A stretch of DNA of 64,000 nucleotides from Agelaius tricolor (GCA_023055355.1 JALJCS010000002.1:80997001-81061000), one strand, 5' to 3'. Positions 24,226 through 36,700 are shown, numbered from the stretch's first letter. Made by a program: numbers and translations. The notes: generated from the letters alone by a model not told the origin.

Positions 24226-27020
24226 ACTACATATGTTCTGAAGGAGTTATTAGGCTAAATAACACCACCAACCTGTATCATTATTACATCCATGCTATAT
24301 ATTGATATATTGATAGTAGCATAACAGCTGCTGTTGATGTCAGTTCAATAAAATTGGGATTTTTTTGGCTCATCATTTTAATGTGAAGCATTTTTTCTGG
24401 GCATAATCCTGTCAAGGAAAACAAGTGGCCATCCTTGCATAATTTTCTTTGAATGGGAATAAGGGAAAAAAAAATATGGCTAAGTCCTCTAAGGAAGAAA
24501 AATAGGCTTACTGAGATATATGTCTGGAAGAACTACGAAACAGGTTCCTTGGCAACAGGTAATACCTCTTTTGAAGAACCCACCACAGCCCAGGTATTCC
24601 CACAGAAGGTTTAGCTTAGTTTCTGATTTTTGATGACCACAAAGTTTGCTTATGCTCTCTTTTGCAACATTGTGTACAATGCAAGAATATTTAGTTATGA
24701 TGCATACTTGTATATGTATATACAGACATCCTTACATATGTATCCATAAATGTACATAGAGGCAGTTTCTTTCTGTTACTTTACAGTGAATTTTTAACAC
24801 AAAAATAAGTTTGTAAGAATTCTGTTTATATGAATCATACATACCATAAATCTGTTGGCAAACTTGTATATATTTTTAATCTTTTTTGTTGCACTTAAAC
24901 ATTGTCTACCAATCAGTACAGAACTCTGGTAACTGTGGCATTCTGGTCCTCTAATAATCTGTTATACTCTCAGAAGCAATAGAAGCTCTCTCTTATTTAT
25001 AACCTTTTCAAAGCATAACCACAGTCCTATTTTCAAGCTGTGTTTAGACTTCCAAGGCTTCCTGCTAGCAGACATAATGCTTTCCCAGCCTTCTGCTTCT
25101 CACTTTGATTTTAGATGCTCCTTCTAACACCTAACACACAAAACAGAAATTTTGGATCCAAACTTTTGGTCAACTTTTGCTAATGTCTTTCCTGGAATAA
25201 AGAGTTATAACAAATAAATGCAGCACAGATCATACAGGTAAGCTTAGATCTTCATAAGAGTTTCTGTTTAGAATTTCCAATAGGCTATTGTTCCAATAGG
25301 TATTAAAGACTATTTTAGTCACAAGACCATACAGAAAATTTAACATAGTTTGGTATAATCACCATGGTGGATAAATCGTAGTATCTGTTTTTCAAAAAAG
25401 AGAGTCACATGGAAGTCATTGAAAAAGTGAGAAGAGACTAATTTTGAAACATGTTAAGTTGATTAATGATCTTAGGTTCCTCTTCCTGATGAAATTACTG
25501 TAATTAAATGGTGCTAACCTTGGTCAACTTGAAATACAGTCAAACACTGAAACATTTTAGAGAGAAAAAGCTTAATTCAACCAAAGCTAGTGAATAATAT
25601 TCAAAATATTTGGGCTTCTTTTTTGATACCACATCAATTAATTATTTTAAATTATATGGACAGAAATATTCAGCAAACCCACTGACTGGATTGTTTGTAC
25701 ATCTTTTAGTTCTGTGAAACATTAAATGATCAGCCTGACACTGATTGTCACTGACCTTTGATTTTAGGCCTTGTTATTGCATTTTTAGGGCATTTATTCA
25801 GCAGAATCTTCAGTATCTTTGTTATTGCTATATAAGGAGAGATTACTTTTACAAATGACTGTTTCAACATTATAAATAGCCCCACTATATTACAGTTTTC
25901 CCATGAGTATCCTCTCTATTGAGTAAATTGACCTTATACAGGATGGTAAGTCATTCATGACTGGGAATTTTAAACTACAGAATAAATTTGGAATCACTCA
26001 GTTTCCAATAGACACTCTGTATTTAGCTTCAACATAACCATAAAAATGCTATATAAAGCATCCAGCTGAGATCCTAATACAATTAATCTCCTAGTCAAAT
26101 CTGTATTTCATATATTCTGCTAAACTGTACTTCCATAAATGAACTCTCAGTGTGGGAAAAAAAGTACTGGTAGAAGACATTGCTTTGAAGTGTAACCTTT
26201 GCTATATAGAATCAAGTGGTAATTATAAAGGCTTCTTCTCAGTTTTGGTAATGAACCTAAAGTGCACAGGAAGATCATGTTCTAGTAACAGTTTAGTTAA
26301 CATATAGCTAAAAAATGAACATCCTTTATTTCATCTGCATTTTAACAACAAAAATTAGGAAAACAATTCACTCTCCAAATTCCTTATGCCATTTGTCTGG
26401 TGAGATTTCTAGTATGAACAGTAGCTACAGAGCAGCTTTGTGATATGTGCTTGGCTTGAAAGTCCTGGTCTTGACAAGGAATTAAGTTGCTAACATGTTT
26501 TGGATCAGTACTATCCTGAGAAACTGCTGTGATGGAAAAGGGTCATCAAGTTGTTCCTAGACCTCAGAATATAAAAAAAACCCTTGGTGAGTGTTACTTT
26601 ATTCAGATTTAGAATTGATGTTACTAAATGAGAAACATGAAAAGATAAGCAAATATTTTCAGTAATATCTTATGTAGCAAGTTCTCAGCTCCTCCTTTTC
26701 CCTCAGTATAACACAACTAAATCACAAGTAAATGAGGCTACTGCATATAGTCCTGCACAAACAATTCATCCTTTGGGCTTTTCTAGGTTGTCACCTTTTT
26801 TTCCTATATATAAACCCTTTTCTTAATGTAAAGAAGGGTAAAGTCACTGCAGCAAAATAATTATAGTCCTTCCCATACTTTAACTTCTCTAATCCTAGGT
26901 CTCGTGATGTCTCTGGTCACAGATGGTTCCAGCTTCTCTTGCTGACCACCAGAAATCTCTCTCTTTATGAAGCACCAGCTGCAGTGGAGACTAGAAGTGA
27001 AAAACAAGAGAATATTCAGA
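24226..27020. other. AT-rich unique non-coding sequence
   Basis: Mostly AT-rich with no recognisable gene or repeat. A TGTATATG/CATATG-rich patch lies at about 24690-24760. No open frame of note occurs on either strand. Confidence 0.55.
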
Positions 27021-27389
27021 AATATACTGGCCCCTACAGAGATGTGACACTGTTGGAGGGGTCTGGATTCCTAAGCTGATGATACTGGTGTCTAGACCTA
27101 ATGAGTTCTCCTCATCTCAGTGGGGAAAAACTATGAAATGGAAGCTTCTCCAAACCTGGCTTCTGCAACAGAGTTTCAGATGAATTCTAAGCCTTGGGCC
27201 AAGTACCTCTTCTCTTCTGTGCAGGCTGTTAAACTGCTCAAAGCAGGTCCCGTTCTCTCCAGTTCATCAAACACTGACTCAGCAAACAACCCATACAAAC
27301 TTAAATTACCCATATTTCCAAAAGAGGAAATTAGGAGTAGAAAATAAGATAAAGAAAGAAAACAAAGAGAGAAAAGCAAGGTATAGCTA

Positions 27390-27830
27390 CTGCCTGTTTG
27401 ACGCTGGTATGGTCTCAGCTGCCGTACAATCCAAGGACATTGGGGACACAGCATGTGCTTGCCTCATGCTTCGGTTTAGGCTTAACCCTCTGGCTTTCCT
27501 GAGCCCTTCCTCCAGGTGGGGCTTCCAGCCTGGTGGCCCTGGGGAGCTGGGTTAGGAGCTCTAGGGACAGCTCTAGGGACACATTGCCTGCAGTGTGCCA
27601 GGGCTTGGTGGCCACTGTGGGGCTGGGCTCTGGGAAGGCTGGGGTGGGATAGGGTGTGTGGAGCAGGGCTTTGCCTTGCCAGGACAAGACTGGACCTGTC
27701 CCTTCACCCAAACACACACCTGGAATATTTTGAGCCAGCAATCCTTCCAGTCCCTCACACTGGCTTCAAAAACAGGAAATGAGAGCCAGGATTGCCCATA
27801 TGCTTCTCCTCCCTGAAGCTTCTCATTGCA
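27390..27830. other. GC-rich block, unassigned
   Basis: A sharply GC-richer island in AT-rich DNA, with a perfect 12-bp tandem duplication of AGCTCTAGGGAC at 27557-27580. Overlapping frames exist on both strands (longest 108 codons, minus, 27415-27741; rich in Pro, Glu and Lys near its end), but none shows a recognisable domain, and the number of open frames on both strands is what high GC gives by chance. It may be a piece of an old retroelement or a unique GC-rich segment. I cannot decide from sequence alone. Confidence 0.35.
27557..27580. repeat. 12-bp perfect tandem duplication
   Basis: AGCTCTAGGGAC occurs twice back to back inside the GC-rich block. Confidence 0.9.
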
Positions 27831-30523
27831 AAAGGGACCAGGATTTTGACAATACCTGAAATCAACATCATACTAATGGCTCCAAAGAGAGTATAATATG
27901 ACCTGCATCAGATGAAGTACAAAGTTGCTCTGTGGGAAGTAATTTAAATCAATACAAAATACCTCAGAATTCTCAGAGAGACTTTGCCATCCTACCTGTT
28001 CTCTATTGATGTACTACTAAATGAAACTAAGTAGTACATCAATACACAGTTTTAATTAGGATGCTAGGGCCTGAGGAGATGTCTGAAATTTTTTTGATGG
28101 GACAAGAAAGTGTCAAGTCTAGCAAAGAATAAAACAGAGCTAAAGGAAAAATCAGTGTCAAGAGAATAATGAAAAAGTTAACAAAATCACCAGAGCTTGA
28201 ACAAAGAAATAGAAGGTAGTACAGGTGGAGATCAATGTCTCAAGGCAAACAGAAGGGAGAAAATGGACTGGAGATATTGACAACAATAAAACGTCATGCC
28301 TCTAGTTATTTTCTAGGGTAGTTGTAATTTCATATAATAAAATTGCAAATATAGATTTAAAAAGAGAAAGAAAAAATTGTTAGCTGAAAGAATTTTTTTT
28401 CCTAAGTCTGTGGGACAAGTTTTCCTTAGGAAATTGTATTTGAAGCCATTTGATACATTTGAACTGTAACTTTTCTTGCACTGCAGAAGATGACTGGGGT
28501 ATAATGGTGACAGAAATAAAAAATATCTCAAAGTAGAGAGTTAGCTAATTGTTTAACCCAAGCTAGTTACTAAATTATCATTAAGACCTCCAAACTACAT
28601 TTACTGATGATAAGAGTGCTGAAGGTTTATTTGTGTGTGCCCAGAAGCATGCTATGAATATTATCATTGCTATGTTGTATTTTGAAAAGATATTCCAAAA
28701 GTAATAAATATATTTAATTTTTATGAATAAATAGAAGAGACAGTTTTAATACACCATTAACCACTGTAAAATGTGCACATGTATAGATTTCAAAAGAAAG
28801 TTTATTTTCAACAAGAAAAAATTGAACATTTTCTGAAATTTATTTTTAAATTAGCAGAAACTACTATAAGGTAGAAGGACATTAAATCAAGAACTACAAG
28901 GAAAAAAATTAACAAATTGTTCAATTTCAGTGACTTAAGAACAATTTTATTTCAATCAGACTGATTGCTACAATTAGGTAGAACTAGAAAAGATTTTCAG
29001 GTTTTAGTCTTATGAAATAAAAACTATGGGAGAAATCCTTTTACGTTGTTTTCTTTTACAACAATTCTATAACAAAAAGATTAATGTCCTTTTGTTCTTT
29101 TCTGAGTCTGTTAAAATTCTGGTGACTTCTGCCCTATTACTCTTGACCTATAACATATGATCAAATTCAAAGGCATTTAATTCCTGGAACTAGTATGTAA
29201 TGAAGTCAATAGTCATTCAATATTTTAACGAAGATGAAATTCCTAGGATTTTTACTTGAGGAAAACAATGATAGCAATAAGAAACAACAAAAAAGGAATT
29301 TAAATTTAAAAGTAATTCAGTTTTATCAAGATATTGTCTTTTATTAAAGTTGCTTCATAAATCCATTAATTTTAAGTTATGTATCTGAAGTTTAAATCAG
29401 GATTTCAGAATATTTCAGAGAAGATATGAAATTATTAGACATTTCAAATTCCTGAGCAAATATGTGATAGGGATATAAGAATAGAAAGACATATTTGAGA
29501 GTCCATAGAGAAAAAGGAAAGCAAAAAGAAAAAATTGTGAATTGAATGGAGTAAATACAGATTAAAATATCAAGGTTGTGTTTTGTGGCAGACTGTCAGG
29601 CATGAAAGAATTCTATAGCAAGATAAATAATTTTGCTGAATAATCATCTTGGAATTATAATTTTTTTATTCCTTGTTGAACATTAAAGCAAGATACCTTT
29701 CAAGGACCATTTCATTTGGAATGTGGGAGTCTTTCCAAATACTGACAATTCCCTTATACGTAGTGTAAGAGTTCTGTAAAATTAATGTTTAATTCTGGTA
29801 CTTGAATTTATGCTATGAAGATCTTGAGATTACGCTCTTTTGGTGCCTCTGGGTATTTTGTTGTTGGTGCTGGTGTTTATTTTTTTTTTTTTTTCATCAG
29901 CTTTACTGTTTTTCTACCAGGGTAACTGTACATTTAATAAAGGATGTAAGTGAATATTTAAAAAGCATTAATCACCTGCCTAGCAGTATTTCTATAGAAG
30001 TATTTAGTAAAATACCTTTGGCTTCAGGAGGAACACCGGGATAAGGATTTTTCTATTATTTTAAAAGAGTTCCTCATGGTATCTACAGTTTCTTTGCCAA
30101 CAGAAGAAAAAAAACCAAAATACAGTAGGAGTAAGAAAAAGTAGAATTAGAAATATAAGTAGACTGAAGTGTTTTTTTCTTTAAATTTTGATGTTATTCT
30201 TTAATAAATCTACAATAATTGAAAAGATGAACAGATTTGTTGTTACACAATGAATCACATAACATGAAGAATTCTATTTCATCAAGCCTGGGTGGGATTT
30301 CTATGTAATTCTGAAAAGTTTATTAAACCTTTTTGCCAATATCTCTTAGAAAAGAAATCAGAAAACAAGTACCAAAACCCCCCAAAAATAAAGTGAAAAA
30401 TAAACCCCTACCATTATTATAATGTCCGTTGAAAAAGAAGCAGTGCTAATAGAATCCATTAATGTCTTTGATAATTTCAGTTTCTATTGTGATGAAGAAA
30501 GTACAAGTACAGTACACAGGATG
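27831..30523. other. AT-rich non-coding sequence
   Basis: Apart from the 15-bp inverted repeat near 28004, only AT-rich sequence is seen, with a T15 run at 29880-29894. No open frame here has features of a real gene. Confidence 0.55.
28004..28044. repeat. Perfect 15-bp inverted repeat (hairpin), 11-nt loop
   Basis: The left arm TATTGATGTACTACT (28004-28018) is the exact complement of the right arm AGTAGTACATCAATA (28030-28044). The loop is 28019-28029. There is no T-run after it, so it is not a terminator, and this is vertebrate DNA. It could be a short palindromic duplication or the remnant of a small hairpin element. Confidence 0.95.
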
Positions 30524-30915
30524 TATCACAGAATCACAGAATCACTATCACTAGGTTGGAAGAGACCTTCAAGATCATCGAGTCCAACCCAGCCCTAACA
30601 CCTCAACTAAACCTTGGCACCCAGTGCCACATCCAGGCTTTTTTTAAACACATCTAAGGGTGGTGACTCCACCACCTCTATGGGCAGACCATTCCAGTAT
30701 TTTATCACTTTTTCCATAAAAATCTTTTCCTAATATCCAGTCTAAACTTCCCTTGGCACAGCTTGAGACTGCGTCCTCTCGTTCTGTCAGTTGCTGCCTG
30801 GAGAAAGAGGCCAACCCCCACCTGACCACAACCACCTTTCAGGGAGTTGTAGAGAGTGATAAGGTCACCTCTGAGCCTCCTTTTCTCCAGGCTAAACAAC
30901 CCCAGCCCCCAGTCT
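30524..30915 (-). mobile_element. CR1 LINE 3' end, antisense
   Basis: A minus-strand CR1 3' end that differs in subfamily from the copy at 23705. The tail complement TCACAGAATCACAGAATCAC starts near 30526, followed by ACTAGGTTGGAAGAGACCTT and GATCATCGAGTCCAACCCAGC, then blocks for a stretch of short codons ending the ORF, TTTCCTAATATCCAGTCTAAAC (30725), GGCACAGCTTGAGACTGCGTC (30757), and CCTCCTTTTCTCCAGGCTAAAC (30875-30897). Similarity ends near 30915 at CCCCAG. The match to the avian CR1 pattern is close, with few obvious indels, suggesting a relatively young insertion. It is 5'-truncated, with no intact ORF. Confidence 0.95.
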
Positions 30916-33261
30916 CCAAACCAACCACAGCAAATACTAAATTCCTGTAATTGCCAAAATTCTCTTCAACAATTAATTGTTCACATGGTTAATGATGTGA
31001 AGACCAGCTGCTCTTAGGTGTTGTCACAATTTATTGCATCAACTGGAATCGGTTGTTACTTAAACTGGAGATGGATCCAATGATCTTCTAACACTTGGTT
31101 TAACAAGGTCATAAGAACCAAGAACACAGTTTAGTTCTGTTTGAGCACCATCAAAGAGTTTTAATTTGCCATTAAAGACTCATCCAGTGCAGGTCTACCA
31201 CTGGAGCTGGTTTGTGGTTAGTAATTAATGAGATTTGTATGTATCAGTGGGAGAATAGGATTAAGAAATGCTACCTATAGCATGGGAGAGTTGGTTTTAT
31301 GCTGGGGGATGGTTTAAATCTTCTTTCTCTGTCACCCTCTAAACATTTCTTTAGAGTCTTTTTTACAAGTTTCACTTACTTTCTAAGCATATATATAAAT
31401 TTTTCATTAATCATTTTCTTTCTTATTTTTCTTCCTAAATTAAAATATTTACTTTGCAGACAAGACTGTATCCTGTATTGCTATGAGACTTCTATGCAGA
31501 ATAAGATGGTGTAACTGCTCAGGTTTGGAAGATGAGAAATGCAGTAGGAAAGCTAGATAGGGCAAAAGAAGCTCCCAAATAAAGTAAAAATATAAAGAAG
31601 AATAATAGTTATAGGTATGCCTTTATTTTAAGCCATATATAATAAATATATTAGTTTAGTTACAATTGGACTAAGGAAAAAATAACTTCAAGTCTTTGAA
31701 GTTTCTCCCATCAAGTAAAACTTAAAAACAATTAATTCTCCATTCCACTTCCCTAAACCTTACAAGAATTAATATACTGAAATAGCAACAAAATATCAGA
31801 AATTTACATTTTCCTTTACATTCACATTTACAGAAATCTGTCTCAAATCCATTCAACAAGGAGAAGCCTAACTGTGTTGTAATCAGATTTTACACACATC
31901 TGCCCATGTTTTCCTACATGTTTTATACATTTGATTCTTACTCCAGGTTTTGGATGGAGAAGCAGAAAATCCTTAGCCTAGTGAAAGAGTTCTTTTTCCT
32001 TTACTTTATAGTCCTTCCTCTTCTGGCCTGCTTTACTGAGTGTTCTGTAAGGCTGTTTTCTGGATCTTACTTTTAAATGGCACCAAGCCCCTGCCTTCAA
32101 AATATTTAATGATTTCTGCAGAAGAACTGTTTGACAAGCTGACCATCCAAGAGAGAATTAGTGGCAGTTAACTTCTTTTCCTGATAGCATGTTTTGCTTC
32201 TTAGAATAGGAAAAATCAATTATAAATTACTTGGCTACAGTAACACAAGGTCTTAGCTTTGACTGATCAGGAGATTGGGAGATATCTTTGTCCAGTAACA
32301 TCTTTCTTAGCACCAAATTAACCTTTCTTTTTTGTCATTCTTACTGCAATCTGTTATATATTTTTTAAATTTTTTGAGCCAGGAAAACTATATTGTTTAT
32401 AGTAGTGGCTATTGACCTGGATTGCTTGAATTTTGGTAGCTTGCATACCTACATGCAAATTTGGGAGGTTGGATATAATAATAGAGTTGTATTTAATCAA
32501 ATGAGTCCTCAATTATCTAAAGATTTCCTCTTTTGTGTCTCTTCTCCAGGTCCATCAGAAACTCCAGCAGGTACTTATCACATATATAGAAACAATCTTT
32601 TCATGTTTGTCAGTGCTGAAAGTATAAATATGTGGAATTTTAACCAAGGAAACCCAGTAATTAAATTGAATGTCCTAAGAATAAATTTTGACAGATTTTT
32701 TACTTTAAAAAGTAGACATATTTATGAACAGACAAAAAAGAATTAATTAGGTGTGACACTTATAAAATTGAGCTATTTTAGCTGGAAAAGATGCTATTTC
32801 TGTGACAAACAAGTTTGTCAATAATTGTGAATTCTGTTGCTGTGAACGATGAGCAACAACTGAATCCTTAGCTCAAATTTCATCATGATAGAAAAACATA
32901 CATAAATGGACCATTGCTCTTTTGTCTGTTTTTCCTTTCAGAAAGTGTCAGAAACAAAGCTAATATTTTTTTTAATTAAAAACATGATTCTTGTGCCAAA
33001 ATTAATCAAGCATGGCATCATTTGAAAGATCCAAAGGAGTATTCATGACTGATGTTGAGGAGCGTGTTTCTTTATTTCAGACAGTCCCCAGTCATGAGTG
33101 ATAGAGAGCTGAGAGAGAAGCTGCCCCACGGACTGAGAGTGACCCCACTCCGTCTGTGCTCTCACCAGAGATGCACAGTGCTATGGGGGATGAACACAGC
33201 TGGCAGCAGCTGGGATCCATCCAGGAGCCAAGCTGGGAGCAAAAGGAGAAGGGCACTAGAG
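30916..33261. other. Non-coding sequence with one microexon candidate
   Basis: Mostly AT-rich. A 117-codon frame (plus, 32393-32746) has no recognisable domain, but it contains a strong 3' splice-site-like stretch just before 32550 (see the separate entry). The segment 33050-33261 is GC-richer and belongs to no family I recognise. It directly flanks the solo LTR. Confidence 0.5.
32550..32570 (+). other. Candidate 21-nt microexon (weak)
   Basis: A long pyrimidine-rich tract ending CTTCTCCAG (32541-32549) is a very good acceptor-like sequence. Twenty-one bases later AG is followed by GTACTT, a possible but not ideal donor. Twenty-one bases is a multiple of three, as is common for neuronal microexons. 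The three possible readings give VHQKLQQ, a GPSETPA-like heptapeptide, or SIRNSS. No neighbouring exon is recognised, so this is a lead rather than a gene call. Confidence 0.15.
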
Positions 33262-33267
33262 AGGAGC
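33262..33267. repeat. Target-site duplication, left copy (AGGAGC)
   Basis: AGGAGC directly abuts the low-coordinate end of the solo LTR and is repeated exactly at its other end (33706-33711). Six bases is the usual duplication size for ERVK/betaretrovirus-like integrases. Confidence 0.75.
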
Positions 33268-33339
33268 TATTGTAAATTCATGGCAAGCCCTGTGGCAGGG
33301 AAGAACGATGCATCTGATTCCATGTTGTCAGAAGGCTAA

Positions 33340-33345
33340 TTTATT
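33340..33345 (-). promoter_or_regulatory. AATAAA polyadenylation signal of the solo LTR
   Basis: The plus strand reads TTTATT, so AATAAA lies on the LTR's sense strand, about 20 bases downstream of its TATA-like motif (33361-33370). The arrangement is typical of LTRs with a very short R region. Confidence 0.6.
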
Positions 33346-33360
33346 ATTTGATTAGACTAT

Positions 33361-33370
33361 ATTATATAAA
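33361..33370 (-). promoter_or_regulatory. TATA-like motif of the solo LTR
   Basis: The sense strand of the LTR reads TTTATATAAT just upstream of the AATAAA. It would be the core promoter motif of U3. Present activity is unknown. Confidence 0.5.
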
Positions 33371-33705
33371 GGAATACTATACTATACTAAAGAATACAGA
33401 AAAGATACTTACTGAATGCTAAAAAGAAAATAATGAAAACTCGTGACTCTTTCCAGAGTCCCAATACAGCTTGGCTCTAATTGGCCAATGAGTCAAAACA
33501 GCTCACACTGGAGTCCAATCAAGCAATCACCTGGGTAAACAATCTCCTAACACATTCCACATGAGCATAACACAGGAGAAGCAAATGAGATAAAAATTGT
33601 TTTCCTTTTCTCTGAGGCGTCTCGCTGCCTTTCAGCTTCCCAGGAGAAAGCTGAAAGATTCCTTCCTGGGCGAAGGAATCCTGTTCAGAGGATGTGAATG
33701 CCACA

Positions 33706-33711
33706 AGGAGC
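33706..33711. repeat. Target-site duplication, right copy (AGGAGC)
   Basis: Exact partner of 33262-33267, immediately outside the LTR's opening TG. Confidence 0.75.
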
Positions 33712-36700
33712 CTACAGTGCTTGTTCAAGAAGTCCATCCAGGAGACAGGAACAGCCACTCATCGTGTTGATGGGGCAGTGGGAGGGGAGGCCACAGGTGG
33801 GGCTGGATGGGACCAGGAAGGGTTGTTAGTATCCTCAGGATGCTGAAATTTTTGACTGTGTGCATCTGTCATCATCACATTGCAGACTTAATCTTATCAG
33901 CCTTTCAGATATAACTTTGATAAAAATGATGTTTATGTGGAAGGTCTCTTTTCCTCAAACCAATACAGTTTTTCATTGGAACACTATAAAACAATATATA
34001 TAAATAAATAACTATAAAACTATAAAACAATCCCTAAGAGATGTTTAAAGTCAGGGCACATTGACTATATTTTGTGTTCTCTATTCCCTTGCTAGCTAAT
34101 GGATTTTTATTCAATTAAAAATAAACCAGAAAAAAAAAAAAGCCAAACAGAACCAGAGTATTTCAGTTTTCAATGAACTCTTTAAAAGTGCTGGAACAAA
34201 AACTTCAGGTACTTAAAAATACATGCTTGTTAAAAGAATTAATAAAGAGAATTAGTGCGGTGGCTTGACTGCAATTCCTCTGAAAACACAGAGCTTCTAT
34301 CATTTGCCTTATTTTTTCATTAATATAAAAGGCTGGCTCCAGTTTGCTGCTCCATTGGCATTAAAAGACCAGTTTTCAGGCCTGACTGCATAAGATGCCA
34401 GTAAGCAAATCACTAAATTAATGCTCAAAATGGTATTTAGGTGACTAAATAATGACCTATTTCCAACATTTTTATACTTGACTGCTTAATATTAGGAAGG
34501 GTAAATAAATCTCAAGTTAAAAGACAGTTATTAAGGCAGAAGTGGATTGATCTTCAAGTCTGGGAAAAAAAACCAACCTAGTGGATGTCTCTGGAAAGGT
34601 TCAGATATGCATGCACTTCACAGGTTTAGACCTGCAGAAGATCAAGAATGTTGCTTGAATTTGGCTTATAATCTTACCTTCCCTCAGCCATTTTTTGAAA
34701 ATAGTAACACAAAAAATATAAATTATGAAATACAAAAGTAATATGAGGTCGCTGTAATGCAATTATTTAATTATTTTCTAATGACATGGAAAGATACAGA
34801 TTCAGATTCACTTGTGTGTAGGGTTCATTTCACTTAAACCTACGTATCCTAATGTAGGTCTCTCATTTGGAATTAGTTGCTTAGTTTCCCATTATAGATA
34901 ACAGTGGTCTAATCAGCATATTCACTGGAGTTTAGTCTTAGGTCCATTGTCCAGATGTAGAAGTTCAATTTAGAAAGAAGTGAATTATACCTTAGTTTCC
35001 ATACTCATCAATTCTTTGCCAACAGGGAGGGACCTCAGGTGATTTTAACATTGCAGTCACCAACATTTATCCGGATTAACCCAATCAAATTATAATACTT
35101 ATAATTTAATGAAGTTATTCCTCAGTGACAATGGAATGAGGAAAGAAATTATAGTTCTTTGTGAGTATATAATGTAATACTAGATCTTTTCCCCATTATT
35201 TTATAACAGCTTCTTCCAAATTAGCTGAAATGAAGTCCTAAAAAATCAACTTAGGAATTTTACTTTTTCATTTTTTTTACCCAAGTGTACCCTCAACAAG
35301 TGCTGAGTATATTTGATTTTAAGAGGAACATGAAAAAATCAATATTAATTTGTTCAGATGTTTTTCCGATTTTTAACAGCTTTGTGATGTGGTCAGCATA
35401 TGAGACAGAGATAATTTTCTATTAATCAATGAACAGTTGTTTGAATGTTTGACCTTGCCATAGCAGGAATTAAGTACTAGATTCAGCCTTGAAAATTGCA
35501 TTCATTTGTCCTGTATCCAATTATATAATGGGAAAATGGTGTGATGTAGGGCATTGATGACTGATATCTATGAGGATAGCAAAGCTTGCAATCATTTTTG
35601 CCTTGGTGTTTGATTTTCAAAGACAAGAAAAAGTGACTTCTGGAGAGCATTTATGACATGAGCATTTGTTGACCAGTTAAACAACATAATCTTGTGCAAA
35701 TTACTGGTTTTTATGGTCTAGTCTTCGTTCTACTTGGGCTGTTCATGTTGTCACACTGATATACTGTGTAAATTTTTTTTTTTTAATTTTTAAATAAATG
35801 TCATTATTTCTTTTCACATCTCAAGATATTGGATATGGACATACTTCCCATCCCTAGTCTCCATGATAACCTCAGAGCTTCCTTTTCTACTGGCTACAGT
35901 AACAATATTCCAACAGGACAAATGCTGGTGATTAGGATTTTCTGCCTCAAGAAACATGTTTTATTTCCTAGTTGCCAAAGAACTTTTTGAAGGCAAAATC
36001 TAGAAGAAAGGCACTGTGAGGAGCCTTGTTAACAAATCTAGGTCTTTCCAGATCTGGAAAGATGTTTATGATGTTCTATGTTGACAACAGCTGCAGGAAG
36101 GGTATGTTTTCTCACAATCAGGCTTGCACCCTGCTTCTGACAATACATGGAATATTTTTAGTTGTCAGACAAAGCACTCCCAAGGTTACCAGACAAGTGC
36201 TAAACACTGAGAGAGAAAAACATACTGAACAATATTATCTGTCAACAGCAGAGGGTAGCTTGAACGACCTTAAAATCTCAGCGCAAGAGTAAACAATGAG
36301 TGTTCATATAGTATTTTAATTTTAGATTAGGACAAATAAAAGATGACACAAGAAAAAAGTTCCTTGGATTCGTGGGTGTAAATACTGTACAATTTTCACC
36401 TCATTCCTTTGTTACAAGCTGTCTGTAGAAGGTATCTTATTTGTAGTCAGAGGATTAAATTGCATCAGGTCATTACAAAGACTTTTACATGGAAGAAATG
36501 AATACACTTTTGTTCACATCAGTGAGACAAGTCGAATGACTGGGCTTATACTTATTTGCAATGATCTTATCATTCCAAGATGACTTAAATTAGAGTTGCT
36601 CATAAGAAGCAGGGTGTTTTTGCATTGCAGTACTTCTGCCTTAATTTAGACATCAGCAGCAAGATGAAAAGTATCTGACTGTAAATAGGCCTTTTTCTCC

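Larger units (their letters stand above)
33268..33705 (-). mobile_element. Solo LTR of an ERVK-like endogenous retrovirus, antisense
   Basis: Read on the minus strand the LTR starts TGTGGCATTCAC at 33705 and ends ...TTTACAATA at 33268. It resembles, from memory, an abundant passerine ERVK LTR family. Seen directly: opening TG, a TATA-like TTTATATAAT (complement of 33361-33370), the polyadenylation signal AATAAA (complement of 33340-33345), and identical 6-bp AGGAGC flanks. The final dinucleotide is TA rather than the canonical CA, most simply a point mutation. No primer-binding site, polypurine tract or retroviral gene is found on either side. It is therefore a solo LTR left after recombination between the two LTRs of a provirus. 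It has no coding capacity. Confidence 0.88.

Noticed and set aside
28004..28044. Rho-independent terminator
   Set aside because: There is no T-run after the stem, and the surrounding DNA is vertebrate, where such terminators do not operate.
30644..30950. Three short overlapping frames
   Set aside because: They are CR1 3'-end sequence in antisense, not host genes.
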